Shown here: piece by piece, positions 11,708 through 25,036 of the stretch
Layout: each line of letters begins with the position of its first letter
How positions within the stretch are numbered: position 1 is the stretch's first letter
From: Nemania diffusa
Lineage: Eukaryota; Ascomycota; Sordariomycetes; Xylariales; Xylariaceae
DNA: 64,000 nucleotides
Direction: 5' to 3'
Assembly: GCA_038501195.1 (NCBI GenBank)
Contig: JBBPUQ010000001.1
Coordinates: 1,116,001 to 1,180,000 of the forward strand
The notes under the pieces: model-generated
What the model saw: the letters and a program-made list of their open reading frames with translations, nothing else
What the model was told of the DNA's origin: nothing
Database searches by the model: none
Program-made: the position numbers and the translations under genes

Positions 11708-14700
11708 TGCTGTTGTCCGGCCGCGTGGTTCATCCATTTGATGGACACTGTCTATCCAGGCACCCTACTGTTTTCTTTTGTCGCACTGCATTTACAACAC
11801 TCTTTCATGCCGTCGTGTTATACCCAATAGAATAGACAGTCCTTTTTTCTGCATTTCTGAACTTATCGATGTAAACTCCATGAGTGGCACGCTATTCTAT
11901 GTATATTCTAAGATATAAATAGATGAAACATTACGCCCTTTGAACAAAAGTAGCTACGGGATCTAGTGTAAGTGATTGTCTCACTACACACATGAGACTA
12001 GACAAGATTGACTGTAATAAATGCTAAAATAATTACGTGCAGCTCAGTCATTGGAGACTAAGCTTTGCCGCTTCAGCACTCCACTCTCTAGCATTGGGGA
12101 TGCGGAAGCTAAAACTGGTAGTTACTGTCCCTTTTTGCAAGACCCCCCACAAGATCCCAGATCAGAGATCGACAAAACACTTGTTTCTGCTTCTCTTTCT
12201 TGGGGTGAGAACGGCGTTTTTTTTTTTCCCTCGAGAATCTACTGCATACTTTAGATTGTTTATCTTTTTCCATATAGATAGCCTCCTTCCTAATTTAGGA
12301 GGATTCCACAACTGTGCAGAGTATCGTACCCATGTGTAAGTAAGCCTTACCGCCCTCATGAAAGATGCCCCCCCGCAGCATCCATTTTATGATATGAAAT
12401 CTAATGAAAAGGCGGTAACCCGATCGACGAATTTTGAGATGGTAAGGTAGCGTGCTGAAAAAAACATGGACGCGAGTGGTAGTCTAGGGTAGAAGCAGGC
12501 TGCGTGGTGAGCCAATAGAGGGTCTACAGATGGGTTGATAGCGGGAGGTAAGACAAGATCATCGCTCGATTAAAAAGTATGGGTGAAAGACGACAGTGTG
12601 TCAGCACGGAATCGAATTTTCTTCCCGCGGTGGATTGGATACGAGGCTTGTGCGATGAGAAGGGTTGGATGAATGGGGCTCTCTTTATTCTGTACTGCGC
12701 AGAACTTTTGTATAAGAGAAATGTGTTACATGCTGTCGTAGCCACCGTCACAGGCGGCCATTGAAAGCGGATCAATAAAACCAGCTATATGACCATAAAC
12801 CTTGGAGGCTACTACTGCAATACAACGACGGTTCGGACAATTTATAATTACTACCCACCCACTCGCTTGGTAACACTACCTACACTACTTACCTGTCTCT
12901 TACCTACATATACTTAGAGAGACCGACGTCAACTCAGCTGCCCCAGACTATAGGTTAGCTGCAGGGCCTCCATCCATCCACTCACTAATGACCTATCTAA
13001 CAATCCCGCTCTACCCTAGATGGGTATCTAGACACGTTAGCATCTATTCAATTATCTCCGAGCTTTCGACGAACCCATTTATTCTTTCTCTGGTACAGAC
13101 GTGTAACGGCGTTACAGCAGTGCAGGGACGTATGCACTATAAGGCCGAGCTTATGTACCTACCTATTCCAAACGGCCGATCATTCCAGCTGTGGTAGGTG
13201 GTGATGATCGACTGAGATGTTGCCGTGTGCGATGACACCCACATCTGCAATGCAGCTCTCCTCGCGCACCTTACGCACCTCACCCAGATGCGGCACACGG
13301 AGATTTCTGTCTCCCCTGCATGCATTACATATGACCTACACTACGGATGCGAGTCTAATGCATGACAGATACAACTGCAGATGATGAGAATCAGGCTCTG
13401 GGGCCAAGATTCGTAGTAGCTATGCCCCTCGTCGCTTGCGATCAGAGGTGCGGAGCGAGCCGGAGAGGTGACGAAGAGGGGATTCTAGGTAGCTACAACT
13501 TATACGACGCTCTGGGATGGCTACCTAGGAAATAGGTATGCATAGGGGCGAGTACGGTGGGTGTCTCCCCAGCCTACCCAGGTAGGTACCTCAGTGTCCA
13601 GGTAGGGTTAAGCATGTAGAAAATCCAGCAGTGGTAATTTATAAAGGTAAAAATAGTACCTTCACATCCGTGTTATCTATCTGGGTAGGTATATGTAGGT
13701 TAGGCCGTAGGTATCAAACCCAAAGCAACCTAACAGGTAGATAGGCAAGTTGAGAAAAAGAAAAAGAAGGAATGAAAAAGCAAGAATTCGAATGAGAAGA
13801 AGTCGCTCACCGTGCCTAACGTGCCTAACGCACCTCTACGGCGTCAGACGAAAAAGAAGGAGCAAGGAGCACAAGTCCTCGAGGGGTTCCTTCTCCTCAT
13901 CTCCTATCTACCTAACTCTCTTATTACATAATTCATTTCCAAGCCTGCCGTTCTGCACTCTTCCAGCTTTCCAGTTCCTCGGTTCTCCAACTGTACCTCA
14001 TAAGCTGCTAGGCGGCCATGAACGCGTTCTCACCAGCTCACCACCTAGGCTTGCGCTTAAAATCTTGTCACTGGAAACCTCATTTCGCCCATTTATCAGC
14101 TCATCTTACCGACGGTATTAATCTTGAGCTCGTTTCTTATGGCTCCCCTGCTGTACGACGACAATAAGCGCCCATCACCCAGTCTAGACTTCGAACTCCA
14201 TCGGCATTGTGTGACACAATATCTTGAATTGCGGTCGAGCGACTAACGAGTAATCAGCTAGCCACCGGCATTGCAATGCAGAAGGTTCACCACTTACTAA
14301 ATATGCTACCTATCTAGGCTAGGAACACTCCGGCAAAGGTAGATGATGATCCGATCGGCAATAGTGAGTTTACATACTTATGCGAGTCAGTGACCTTCCT
14401 ACCTTAGTCATCCAAGGAGAGAATCATCCACCGCATAAGTGGGCATCCAAACGATTCCATCCTTCTATGCTCTGCTCACCAAAAAGCCAAAATTTCTTCC
14501 TGCAGGAAGTGAATTTACCGATCCCCCTAAAGGATTATATACCAATCCCTGGTCGGCAGAGATTAAGACTTGTTCTTATCCGCATTCCTTTAACATCTCT
14601 ACGATAATAAATAATACCAATAAGCGTAGGTATCTATCTCTCGGCGAGTTGGTTAGTGGATCGAGGAGCTAACTAGATGCTACTCTAACCCTCTCCTAAC

Positions 14701-16365
14701 GAGTATCACGCGTCGACAATGGATATATCTACAGGTTTTATAGCCTTATACCCTGCTTCCTAACAACTGTTGATTCCCTGATCACTACCATTATCTAGCT
14801 ACGCTATAGGCAAGCAAGCCCAAATGACATGAGTATGCCCATGTGTTGCATAATGCCGATCATAGCGAACGGATATTTCAAACCATGCGTCTAACAATGC
14901 CTATTTCTTCGCCCGGACGATCGAGGAACGATGAACGAGCACCTTAATACCTTGCATAAGCGACGCTCATGTATTAGCGTCACGAATCCTTTCGCTAGCT
15001 AACCAATAATACCGATGGCAGTAATTTATAACCAAAGGGTACGTGCACACGGGAACGACTATACCATTGCAGCAGAGTGTATCTACACCTTCTATACGAA
15101 CTCTGCTGCTTGCTTTCTTCGCACGTCTTTCTTACTTTGCTATGCTGTGCTGTGTCGTCCACGAGACACAAGAACCACGGCCCAGCTGGGAACAGAATCA
15201 TCTGTGCATATTAGAATAAGTATTTGCTGTTTGCTCTTATGATGTTTCTATTGTTTCACCTTGTTTGGTTTGGTTTCATTCCCCCACAATTTTCACGTCC
15301 CCCTTTATCAAAGGAAGCGGGTGATGTAACCTATCAATAGATCGCCTAGATTACTCGTCGGGACTAAAGAGTTTGACGGGAGGACAAGACCTTTTCTCTT
15401 CTCTTTCTCGTGTTCATGCATATTTGTTCGGTTTTTATTGTACTTGTTGCTACTTCTACAACACATATTTATTATGTTTTCATAGCATCATGCACCTATT
15501 TCTCCCTCCACCTATCATACAGCTTACAACTCGTCTATCATGAGCCTCCCTATTTTTTTAAGCTCCGCAGCATGTACCTATCATTTTCGTGGACTTCCCA
15601 GTAAAGCCAGCAGGAAAAAGAGTACACCATGTAATGCCGACATTGATGGAACATTAGGAGAAGGGGAAGCTAGACCCTAGTTCGACTCCGAGATACTACG
15701 CCTAAGAGACGAAAACCGCTGGAGTCGGGGCCGGTAGCGATATTGGTACAGGTACAGAAAAGGAAAGACTGACCGCCCCGCCACGTTCCTCGCGATCAAT
15801 CGATCCGGAGCTATTCGATCCTACGCTCCACGGAAGATACTGCATACTCTGGACTTCGCTTGATTTGCTGCTAGTACCCGGCGTTGTACCATCCACCGAA
15901 ACTAGGAAGTGCCGTAAACGCCAGTCCAACAAGAACCTTTCAACGCTTTCGATGGCCGATTACTCCTTAGGAACCGAAACGTAGACACCCCGAAACAACT
16001 AATGGAATGGCATACTAACGGGCCTCTGAAGTACACGCAATAAGCTGGGAAATACACGCTAAACGCCCGCAAGATGATGCCGTATGAAATGGAAAATTGC
16101 GGGATCCATGAGGAACCAGCCCAGAGCGATGCAATATTTAGCACAGATATGCAGCGTGTTTGTTGTACAGTGGTATCTCCAACCCGACAGACAATACAGT
16201 TAGGTGGACATGTCAGCCCAAATAACAAAAACAAAAAAGGACTCAACGCTAGCATGAGAACGCTTGCAAATAAAACGCTTGATGGCCCACTTTGAGGCGA
16301 GATTTACCAAAGGAGCTCAAAAAAGGCATATAAATTCTCAGGTGTCGTAGCAGCGGGAATGGATT
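11708..16365. other. Long convergent noncoding region (4.7 kb)
   Basis: There is no gene I can support between the stop at 11707 and the stop of the transcription factor at 16366. Words of the GGTAGGTA family cluster at 12,850-13,740. A C/T-rich tract at 13,870-14,000 resembles a promoter leader and is followed by a 35-codon open frame at 14139-14246 (see findings). A second pyrimidine-rich stretch lies at 15,240-15,560. No tRNA or rRNA was found. Confidence 0.45.
14139..14246 (+). CDS. Possible small ORF, 35 aa
   Basis: This is a short frame beginning MAPLLYDDNKRP and ending LELRSSD. It comes right after a long C/T-rich tract of the kind that precedes transcribed fungal genes. Its composition is more protein-like than the surrounding chance frames, but there is no family match I know and no intron evidence. 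It could be the first exon of something larger or chance. Confidence 0.2.
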   Translation: MAPLLYDDNKRPSPSLDFELHRHCVTQYLELRSSD

Positions 16366-18811
16366 TCATGGATTTCGCCGCGGCGGTATCTCCGGCTTCT
16401 CAATCAAGCCGCCAATATCCACACGGCCGGTGCGGTCATCTCGCTGCCAGATAACATCCCCTGGTGGTCCAGGTTGCTGCTGGCTCCTGATCGGGGGCAA
16501 TTGATATTCAGGAGGCTGAGTTGACCGCGTGAGTGCGAGCTCACTCCTAGGGGTTTGGTGTACTAACCCCCCTGGGCGGTCGCTTCCTGCAGATGCGGAT
16601 GCAGAATATGAAGGCACGTTGGGGCTCACACCGGGACTAAGAGCAGATATAAACTGAGCCGGTGTTTCAGATTGCCTTGGTATGAAGCCGCTCTCTCTTG
16701 GGGGGTCCGTTAACCGCGGTCGGCCAGGGTCAAATGAAGCCGAGACAGGAGTCAGTTGTGTGTATGGTTGAGGCTGATATGAATAAGTGATGTCCCGAGA
16801 TCGTGGCGATGGAGATGGATGAGGAAAGGGCCGTCCGGCTGAGGTGAGTAGGAGAACAACAAAATATATCGAATCATCCTTAGCCAACCCAAAACGAACC
16901 GAGTGCGGTCGAGGTTGACCATCGGCTGCTACGAAAGTAAAGAACTCTGGGCGGTCGAGCTGATATCTGGATATAGATTCGGGACCAAAAGGCTGTGAAC
17001 TGATCACTCTTTCCTCCTCGTCTCTTCCATATATAGGAGGCAAGTAATTTGGTTCTTTCGCCATCTGCTCATTTTGGAGATCTTTACATAACGCGATTAC
17101 ACGTTCCCGTTCAGGAGGCGTAATCATATCTACCAACTTGCGTCCTACGATTGGTTGGGATCGATATCCCAACATTGACTGAGCATGCGACATGGTTGCG
17201 TCAATGAAGGTGCTTGAAGCTCTGACTATCTCCAGGTCTCCAATCGTTAGGAAAGCAACTGGCTCGGGGGCTTGTGTCGCAATCGATAGCGGAGCCGGGA
17301 AGACGTTGACGTCAGTGGCCGAGCCACGTTCGACGAACCTAGGCGCAACGGCTTCGCCCGGTTGTGACTTCAGAACTCGATACGAATGGCTCCTTCGTAG
17401 CGGGTCATCGAACGGAGCGAGGGGCGCGCTCGGTGGTGTGTAATGCGAGAGCTGTCTACGGATCGTCGGGTCCGGTGGGTGCGCGAATCTCCCAGCATCG
17501 AAACGAGGTTCTCGGTCGTCCCGTAACCGTGGTCTCCCACGTTTCTTATGCTGAACGTCAATGCAGGCATCTTCTTTACCATTACTCAAACAACGTGAGC
17601 ATGGCCTTTGTGCTGTTACACGTTCATCGTTAGCTTCCGGCTACGGCAAACGATAATATTGCGAGTAGCCTGTTAGTAGTAAGTGGGAAAAGCTTTGAGT
17701 AGGTATCATGATGCCGTTTTAAGCACTTGCTTCCGTAAGTATGCCATCCCGAAATAACACACCAAAGGTTTCTGCACCCTAAGCTACCCAAATCACAGGA
17801 TCTCATCTCAGATCTTCGAAAAGGCCTAGCTTTCTGAGTAGTAATAGAAATCGAGCAAAACCCAGCAAGACCCTCTGAGAGATCACCTCAGCTCGCCCAG
17901 GGGACTGAAGAAGAGTTCTGTTACTACACGTACTGAGCCTTATTAAAGCGCTTGTGTGAAATGCCCACTTGGGCTATCTACTTCCACTGCAAGGAACGTA
18001 TATGATACCGTCTGGCCCTCCGCCTTCGCATGAGCCCTGTGATGGCTATGGAGACGTGGGAACCTTTACTGAGCTGAGATAAAAGACTGGAAGCCCTGAC
18101 ACGCAAACATCGTGCTAGAAATTGAAGAAGAACACGTACCGTCGCATCTACGGGAAGTTAGTACTTATGTTGAAGACCAGGTCATACCGAGGCTTACCGT
18201 AAATGAGCTCTTTTGCAGGGAACACAAGCAGAGGCAACATGGCCTTTGGTCTTTCTTTGGGACTTCGGAGAGGTAAACGATGGGTTCTCTGAACCTGAAG
18301 GGTTGGTGGGCATTGGGTATGGAGTAGGACCAAATCCAGGCCCAGCTACCGGGGGTAATGAATACTGTGATTGTGGTATCATTTGCGGCGGCGGGTATGC
18401 CGTTTGCCGTCCTATCGATTCTTCAGGGCGCCGATACGGATACGGATTTCGCTCCGGCGTTTCCAGCGGAAAGGGTCGTCCGGTAGCGAGAGAAGGAGGT
18501 AGTGGCAAAGGAGGTTGAGGTGCTGTCCGGTACTCGACCCCCGAAATAGCCGGACCTACGCGATACGCATCGTGAGTTGGTGCCTGGAAGCCTCCTTGAC
18601 CTCGCTCAGCGACCTCTTGGTTTGGCTTCGGCGGGCGCGGAGACCCTGACATAGGCGGAGAAGGATACGCCCTTGTGCCACGCAGAGCACTCTCCTTCTC
18701 CTCTGCTCGGGCCCGACTTAGATCTAGAGCACTGGCCGCCGGGTCAGGCCTACCTCTGCGCTGGCCAAGAGGGGTGAACAACTGCTCGATACCACGATTT
18801 AGGGCTTGCAT
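16366..18811 (-). CDS. Zn2Cys6 transcription factor with PAS-like domain
   Basis: This is a nuclear sequence-specific regulator of the fungal binuclear zinc cluster class. Exons on the minus strand are 18811-18198, an 8-nt microexon 18147-18140, and 17612-16366, giving 622 aa in perfect frame (614+8+1247 nt). The first 180 residues are Pro/Arg-rich and disordered. The zinc cluster then reads CVPCKRAHLRCD, continued by AQRPCSRCLSNGKEDAC, with all six Cys in the Cx2Cx6C / Cx2C spacing. It is followed by a basic linker (HKKRGRPRLRDDREPRF). A PAS-like fold follows, from FLTIGDLEIVRASSTF to HSVRFGLAKDDSIYFVVLLL, and the C-terminus is again Pro/Ser/Gln-rich. Reading through the first intron stops right after AHLR, inside the zinc cluster. 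The intron after the microexon is 527 nt, very long here. Targets are unknown. I do not assign a symbol. Confidence 0.88.
18140..18147 (-). other. 8-nt microexon completing the zinc cluster
   Basis: The sequence ATGCGACG lies between acceptor CCCGTAG and donor GTACGTG. Joined as CG|A TGC GAC G|CA it supplies Arg, the third Cys and Asp of the cluster, and links the frames of both flanking exons. Its length is not a multiple of three, so skipping it shifts frame. Confidence 0.85.
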
Positions 18812-19768
18812 GGATGCTGTCCGAGAGGACCACCAAATTCCCAGAGTCTTCTCTCAGACGGCCGCCACACACTTTATTTGAATCGGAAGGGGCTTGTCCA
18901 AAAGCAGGGTGCTGCGAAGCTGGCAAATCCGCATGCCAGAATGTACTCGCACGTTTCGAGGGGGCGGTATACCAGGATTTCCCTCTTCTACCTTGTTCTC
19001 GATTCCTGAAGCTTGCTTGCTAGTTAGTAAGCGGGTGTGTTGTAGATGCTCATAGTTCTGCGCTCTTCGGTTCCCGTCGTTCAACAGATGGTGGGTATCA
19101 ATGACACCACTCCGTCTTCTCGATACTTTCGTGGGGTAGATATATAGAAGCGGCCGACGGAAGGCGAACAGCAACCTAGCGAGGACGATGATGATTAGAC
19201 AACAGCAATCTAAGAGTCTCCGTCGGACGAAAGAGTCGATTGTGGCACTGGGTTAGTCGAAAGATCCAGTAGTACGGCGCGCGGTTGTGCAGTGGAAACC
19301 TGAGAGGGCGGCGAAGGCGGAGAGCTGCAGCATGGATACAAGACCTCTCGGCGCAGAGGTCTCCTGGGTCTTGGAGGCCTGGGAAAGCAACGTGCTACTT
19401 GGGCTATGGCGCGGAGGTTAATATCGCCTGACAGGTCAAGTCGACGGTGGAAAAGCTCAACACTCTTAGTTATGTCGTGGGAGAGGTTTTGTGCGACTTT
19501 TAATATTAATATTAGATACCATGGGAGCCATTCGACAGGGGACAAGGGGAGGGGTGTATTTTGTACTAAGACTAGCACGTACAGCACTACGCTACAGTGC
19601 ACCATACCAGTCGCTGGGACCTGCTTGGCGGTCTCTCGCTACCTGATGACCCGGTGGCATTGACATTACACTTGCACGGGCAGACGACGATAGGGAAATC
19701 ATCTATGACAGTACCGTGGCATGGCATAGTGGGCTACTACGGGGGTGTGCAAAGAGGGCATCACAAAA

Positions 19769-19781
19769 GGGGGGGGGGGGG
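19769..19781. repeat. Run of 13 G
   Basis: This is an uninterrupted poly-G tract on the + strand, the longest mononucleotide G run I saw in the window. Confidence 0.95.
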
Positions 19782-21550
19782 AGATGCAGAGAGAGACGGC
19801 CCTTGAAAAATGCTCGAAATGACCAGCAAGACAGGTGAAGATGGCATGATGTTCTACATCGGCAACATGGTGACTTGAAGGAGTGCTGAGAGGAAAATGA
19901 ACTCGGACTAACCAGTACAGGCCCGTCAAGGTAGTATCTCGTAGCAACACTAGCTAAAACTGGTGGACTCCTCAGAGCGTGCCAGAACGGTGGGAAATCC
20001 TAGTCGGTCCAGGGCCCAAAGACTTGTGTGGAGTAGTCAGGGACCCCCCTGTCGAGACCTTGAAGCAATGCACTGCTAATCATTGCTCAGGGATTGCAGC
20101 TATGCAGCGCAGTACTAGCGCTGGATAAGATGAGATGAATGTAAAAGAGACTACCTACCTGCCTTGTACTAGGACCTAGGTTAGGTACGGCGTGAAAATG
20201 GGGTACCTACAAGTATAGGTTAGTGAGGATAATGACGCGAATGGAGGCCAGGTCGTAGATCAGGCCTCTTCATCTACTTGTATACTCCAACGACATCTAC
20301 TATTCCTTTCGTACGTAAGCGTGGGCTTTATCTATTATTATTACGACGATTATCATTCTCTACAAATAGTAATATAGGAGGCAAGGTACGCCGTGTCTAC
20401 ATAGGTATCTAATCCAGGGAAATATAATCGATCATTTGAGTTCGAGGTCGATCAACGGTAAAATCTCCGTAGAAGAATTGCACTACTACCAGCACGATGT
20501 ATCCAGAGTGTCTCAAGGTGCGCAACCGTGATGATGAGACATATCTCTTAAAGTCTCGCTTTTCTGGAACAATTAAACCAGCTCATTGGACGGCTTATCG
20601 AGACGTCACCCTCAGACATCAAGCAAGGGGGGGAAGTGTAAAAGAAGATTGAGCCAGGCTGTTTAGAGAGGGGTGTGTGTGGTGGTGGTGCTTCAACGGT
20701 CCCCCGCGGGGCGTGCAGCTTGCATGTCTGATAGGTAGTCCGGAGAATCGGTGCCTAGCCATGTCTAACTCCCCTAGATAACTAGCAGGGTAAGGGTAGA
20801 CGAGAAGAGTGGAAAAGAAGATTTAAGGTAGGTAGGTATGTGTTACGAGTTACTACATAGCTACTAGTAGATTAACTAAGGAGCGTAGGTAGGTTCGGTA
20901 TCTACTGTGCCGTATTGTAGAGAGAAGAAGGGCGGCGAGAGAGACTACCTACCTTACCTACCTATCTACATAGGTACGGTACGACTGAGATACGATTGTG
21001 CGATCGATGGTCGATAATTGGTTTAGTTCCGAGGGTCGAAGCGGCCTGCCGCAGACGAGTTTGGAAAATTGCCCGAATCTGCACACAGAACCGGCGTGCA
21101 TGAAGGTTTCAAAAGATGGGACGAAATTCTACAACAGCAAGCCCAGTAGCGCGCGACGACGCAGGATCTCGTGTACCTTGGATAAGGCGCGGGTGTGTGA
21201 GGGAGAGACAAGTACCTACATTACGCTACGGTATGTAGAGAGGCATGTAGCGTAAGGTATGTCTCATAAATTCTATGTATCGTGTGGATGGGTGTATGTA
21301 AGTAGTGAGGGAGGGAGCACGCGCGCGCTCGCTCGCGGGCACGGCCTTTCCAGCTCCACCTCCGCCTCCGCGTCCATCCACCCTGGGGAAAAGCAGCAAA
21401 AACAATTGAGATGAAAGGACATAAAAAAAAAGATGGGATGAAAATATCGTGGGGATCGTACCAAGAAGAGATGGTGGCCGGCTTCCGGCGTCAAGGTGTT
21501 CGAAAGATTTGACGGGGTCTCCTGATTGGACCAAGAAAGGGGTGTGTGCC

Positions 21551-21566
21551 CGGCGGCGGCGGCGGT
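21551..21566. repeat. GGC trinucleotide run
   Basis: About five copies of GGC sit in noncoding sequence. Confidence 0.85.
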
Positions 21567-24500
21567 GGTCGAGTGAGAGTAAGTAAGTAAAAATAAAATA
21601 AAAAAGATAAAATGAGGACCGGCACTTTCGAACGCAAAACGTGAGAGACTCTGCTCGAGCTAAGCAGCAAGACAACCTCCTGGCGGCAGGGAACCGATAG
21701 GGCCGAGGATCGTCGGATTGATTAAGGAGAACCGTTGGAGAACGAGAGGGAATTAAAAAAACACCAAAGGTCTTGCTCCAAAATTAACCATTTGGATCAC
21801 CAGATGCGCGGATCTTTTATGCTGGTGTCAAGCTCGCATGGTTGAAATTCCTACATACTTACAGCAGTTAGGTTACCCATCTGCGCATGTACGGAGTATG
21901 TATGTCAGTATGTAGGCATGTAGGTATGTATGTATGTGTCTAAATCTTTTCTAGGACTAGGGACGTAGATACGACGAATGTCACAGGGTCCGGAGAAGGA
22001 AACCCTAGAAAAGGTCTAGGCTCTGGGCTCTGAGGACCCCGGTTAGGTCGATCTCAGCTATACAACCTTGACTGCCTGTCTGTATGCATGTATGTACGCA
22101 GTAGGTACGCATGTACGCAGTCAGTTGTCAGTGACCTTGGTACCTGTCTAACTCTGCCTAGTCTCGATACCTACCTTGTCCACACACCTAGGTAGGTCAT
22201 GTATGTAGGAACCGGGAAACACAGAGGTTGCATCCGATACTTTCATTTCGACGGATGCACCGTATAGGCAAAATTGCCAACCAGAGAATCGGAAAGCTTG
22301 TTCCCAACAGCCGTGTGCTGGAAGAGAAGATGGGGATGCTTGGGTCGCTGTCGACTAAAGCTGCCAGGAGGTGACACCGCTTGGTGGTATGTAGGTACTT
22401 ACTTACACAGCACTTGGTGGTGCTGGCTGCTGGGCTTTCTTACATACATACACTTACATATACACTGGTAGGTAGCGTAGCATGGTGTAATTAGTGTATG
22501 TACTATGCTGCATGTAGATAGGTGAATAGTTAATTAGATGCGTTACCTAGGTAGTTTATATTCTCTCTCTACGCCACATGTTTTACCTACTCGAACTACA
22601 CATCGAATATCGCGGCCTGTGAAACGCTCATCTGCGTGGCTAGATACGAATGAGGCATAAAGAGCGGCGATGGTATCTTTCCGCCTAGTGAGCGAGCGAG
22701 CGTCTACGTACAGTAGATATCACTCGACAGACCATGCCATACCTACAGAGTACCGTATCCATCCAGGTTGGCTGCCAGCATGATCGGAAACCGGTATCCA
22801 ATACATAATATCTATTGCGCAAATGGATAGGTATGTATGTACTGTATGCCTACCCATGCCGCTTGTCAATAGTCTATGGCTGCATGGATACGTGGTGCCC
22901 TACCCCCGTATCGCTTACATGCCATCGAGATTTCCTGGTATAGGCATAGAATTTATCGAAGGCTTCATACACATGTAGGTAGGTAGTCAGATCTGCTATC
23001 GTCATGTCTTGCACCATCTAGTACTGTCTACAGCACGGGCCGTTGCCCGTCGTCCGAGCTCCTACCGTCAATCCACAGTGTACTACACCAGGTAGGTAGG
23101 TATACCTATACCGAATTCTCTACATGATTTACTTTACATCCGATCCGAGCGCTAACTACCTCTCTAAACTAGGGCCCCTATACGGACAAAAGTCACCGGC
23201 CGGGAGAGCTCCGTCTGTTATCTAACTGACTACCTAGAATATGATACACCGAGCTCGAGTTTAGCTTCGCATGTGAGTAAATTCTGTTAGGTATGTCTTT
23301 ACTATATACTATGTAACGTACCTACATACCACTATGCCACTAGTATCTAATTAGAGATGCCCATTGACGACTAGATAGGTACACTATGTAGATACTGTAG
23401 GCTTGGCATGTGCAACCCTCCAGCTTATAGTGTCCGTCCCGTCTTGGCGCTGGTTCACTGCAGGTGGGTGCTCACAGCGTCGTATTCAATTTCTCCAAAT
23501 AGGAACAATAACATGCCAGGGACGTGCGGTGGTTAATTTTTTTATTTTTCGAGATTGCTCAAATCATGTAACCAGTCCGAGTCCATGCCTCTTTGAGGAC
23601 ATTAGACGTGCTGTGCTATATGATGTGCTGCTGCGATGCGCAATGCCATGTCCATGACGAGATGAGAGATTGTCTTTTCCCCATGTCCTGAACCCATGCC
23701 GCTATTGATCACGGCCGACAGGTTTGCGGGCGATGATCGTCGTCGTCAAATTTCCAACGCATGACTCGCCGCTCACCATGCCCTAGCTACATACATCAGA
23801 CCGAACATGTGCGAGGCTAGCAAGGCTATTGCTGCAAGGCTGGTCACATCCGGGAGCTGATAGGCCCGCGCAGGGAAGAATCCGAATCGCCTAGTGATGA
23901 TACTAGCGACCGCCAATCCGGAGAGCGCCTGCGGGAAAGGGGAGGCGATAGGGTTCCAAAAATAGTAGGGAGGGCCGTCGGCGATGTGCAGTAGATCGGC
24001 TGGACTGGGCAGAAGACTGGGTTCGGGGCGCTCTCGACGGCGGGCGGATAGCAAAGGTGTGTGCGCAGGGTCAAGTCAGATAAAGCTAAAGCTGTAGCAC
24101 CGGGCCTGTAAGGTGTCTGAGCTTGCCCAGGCGTTACAAGATGGCGTATCAGTGTCAAGTGCAGTGACACTTAGATAGACTGCTACCCAGGACATCGCTT
24201 CGCCTAGAGTAGGTATTACTGGTTTGCCTATTTCCTCGTTACGAGAATGGCGGCTAAGCACTCTCCCTCCCCCCCGCGCCACCGTCGGTGGATAGGCCAT
24301 ATATGTCAGGCCGGTTATGGTTCGACCATAAGGCGTGTCTACTTGGGATCTATATTGTACAATGGTAAGGTGGTTGATTACGTTTACCCGATGTGGCGGT
24401 GTCGTAACTCTCTGTTACTGCGGCATAAACTAAGGCAAAGGCGAATTTCCACTTAGCGCAAGCAATAGTATCGATCTTATAACACCGGTACCGAAGACAC

Positions 24501-24644
24501 GTCGACGGTTCTTAGTGCCAGATCTGTCGTCTCTTCAACGGCCGACCTCGAGACCCTACGTACATACGCACATTACTTACACGAGCACAGCCCCATAGGG
24601 GTCTCGTGCCAATGCTACTATGCGGTGCCACCTGCTACTATGTA

Positions 24645-24716
24645 TGGATATATATGTATGTATGTACAGTATGTATGTACATACTTGTATGTGCGTACTT
24701 GTAAATAGGTAGGTAT
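24645..24716. repeat. Degenerate TATG/GTAC tetranucleotide tract
   Basis: The tract is made of ATGTATGT, GTACAGTATGTATGTACATAC and related words in inverted and direct order, and is able to form several overlapping hairpins. A similar tract lies at 21,890-21,940. Confidence 0.6.
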
Positions 24717-25013
24717 GTCAATGCTCGACTCTGAGGCTCTGTTAAGGTGCGGCTTGATTCCGAGCACTTTATTCCCTGCGTCTTAAAACCCATATTTAGC
24801 GTTATCCCGTCCTATAAGACCAAGGACGTTAAGAACTTACCACTCCGGGGTTGACATGTGAATCGAGCCTACGGCTTTAGCCGCACACACCTCCTCAACT
24901 ACTTACCACCTAATCTCCCCCCTCCCTCCTCCACTACTGTACATGCCTACTTCGTGAGATGAAATGAGGATCCGAGGCACCACTTGCCGATGCAATCGCT
25001 GCTGAACTGCCTC

Positions 25014-25036
25014 ACGCAGCAGCAGCAACAGCAGCA
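25014..25036. repeat. CAG-type trinucleotide tract
   Basis: An imperfect CAG repeat (CAGCAGCAGCAACAGCAGC) that, read on the + strand, would encode a Gln run within a 189-codon open frame I do not believe is a gene. Confidence 0.75.

Noticed and set aside
21226..21675. 149-codon open frame, minus strand
   Set aside because: Low-complexity sequence translating GGC, CG and poly-A/T tracts; no family features.
24315..24331. Hairpin TTATGGTTCGACCATAA resembling a tRNA T-arm
   Set aside because: The loop length and G53-C61 pair do not fit, and no A box, anticodon arm or acceptor stem is present around it.
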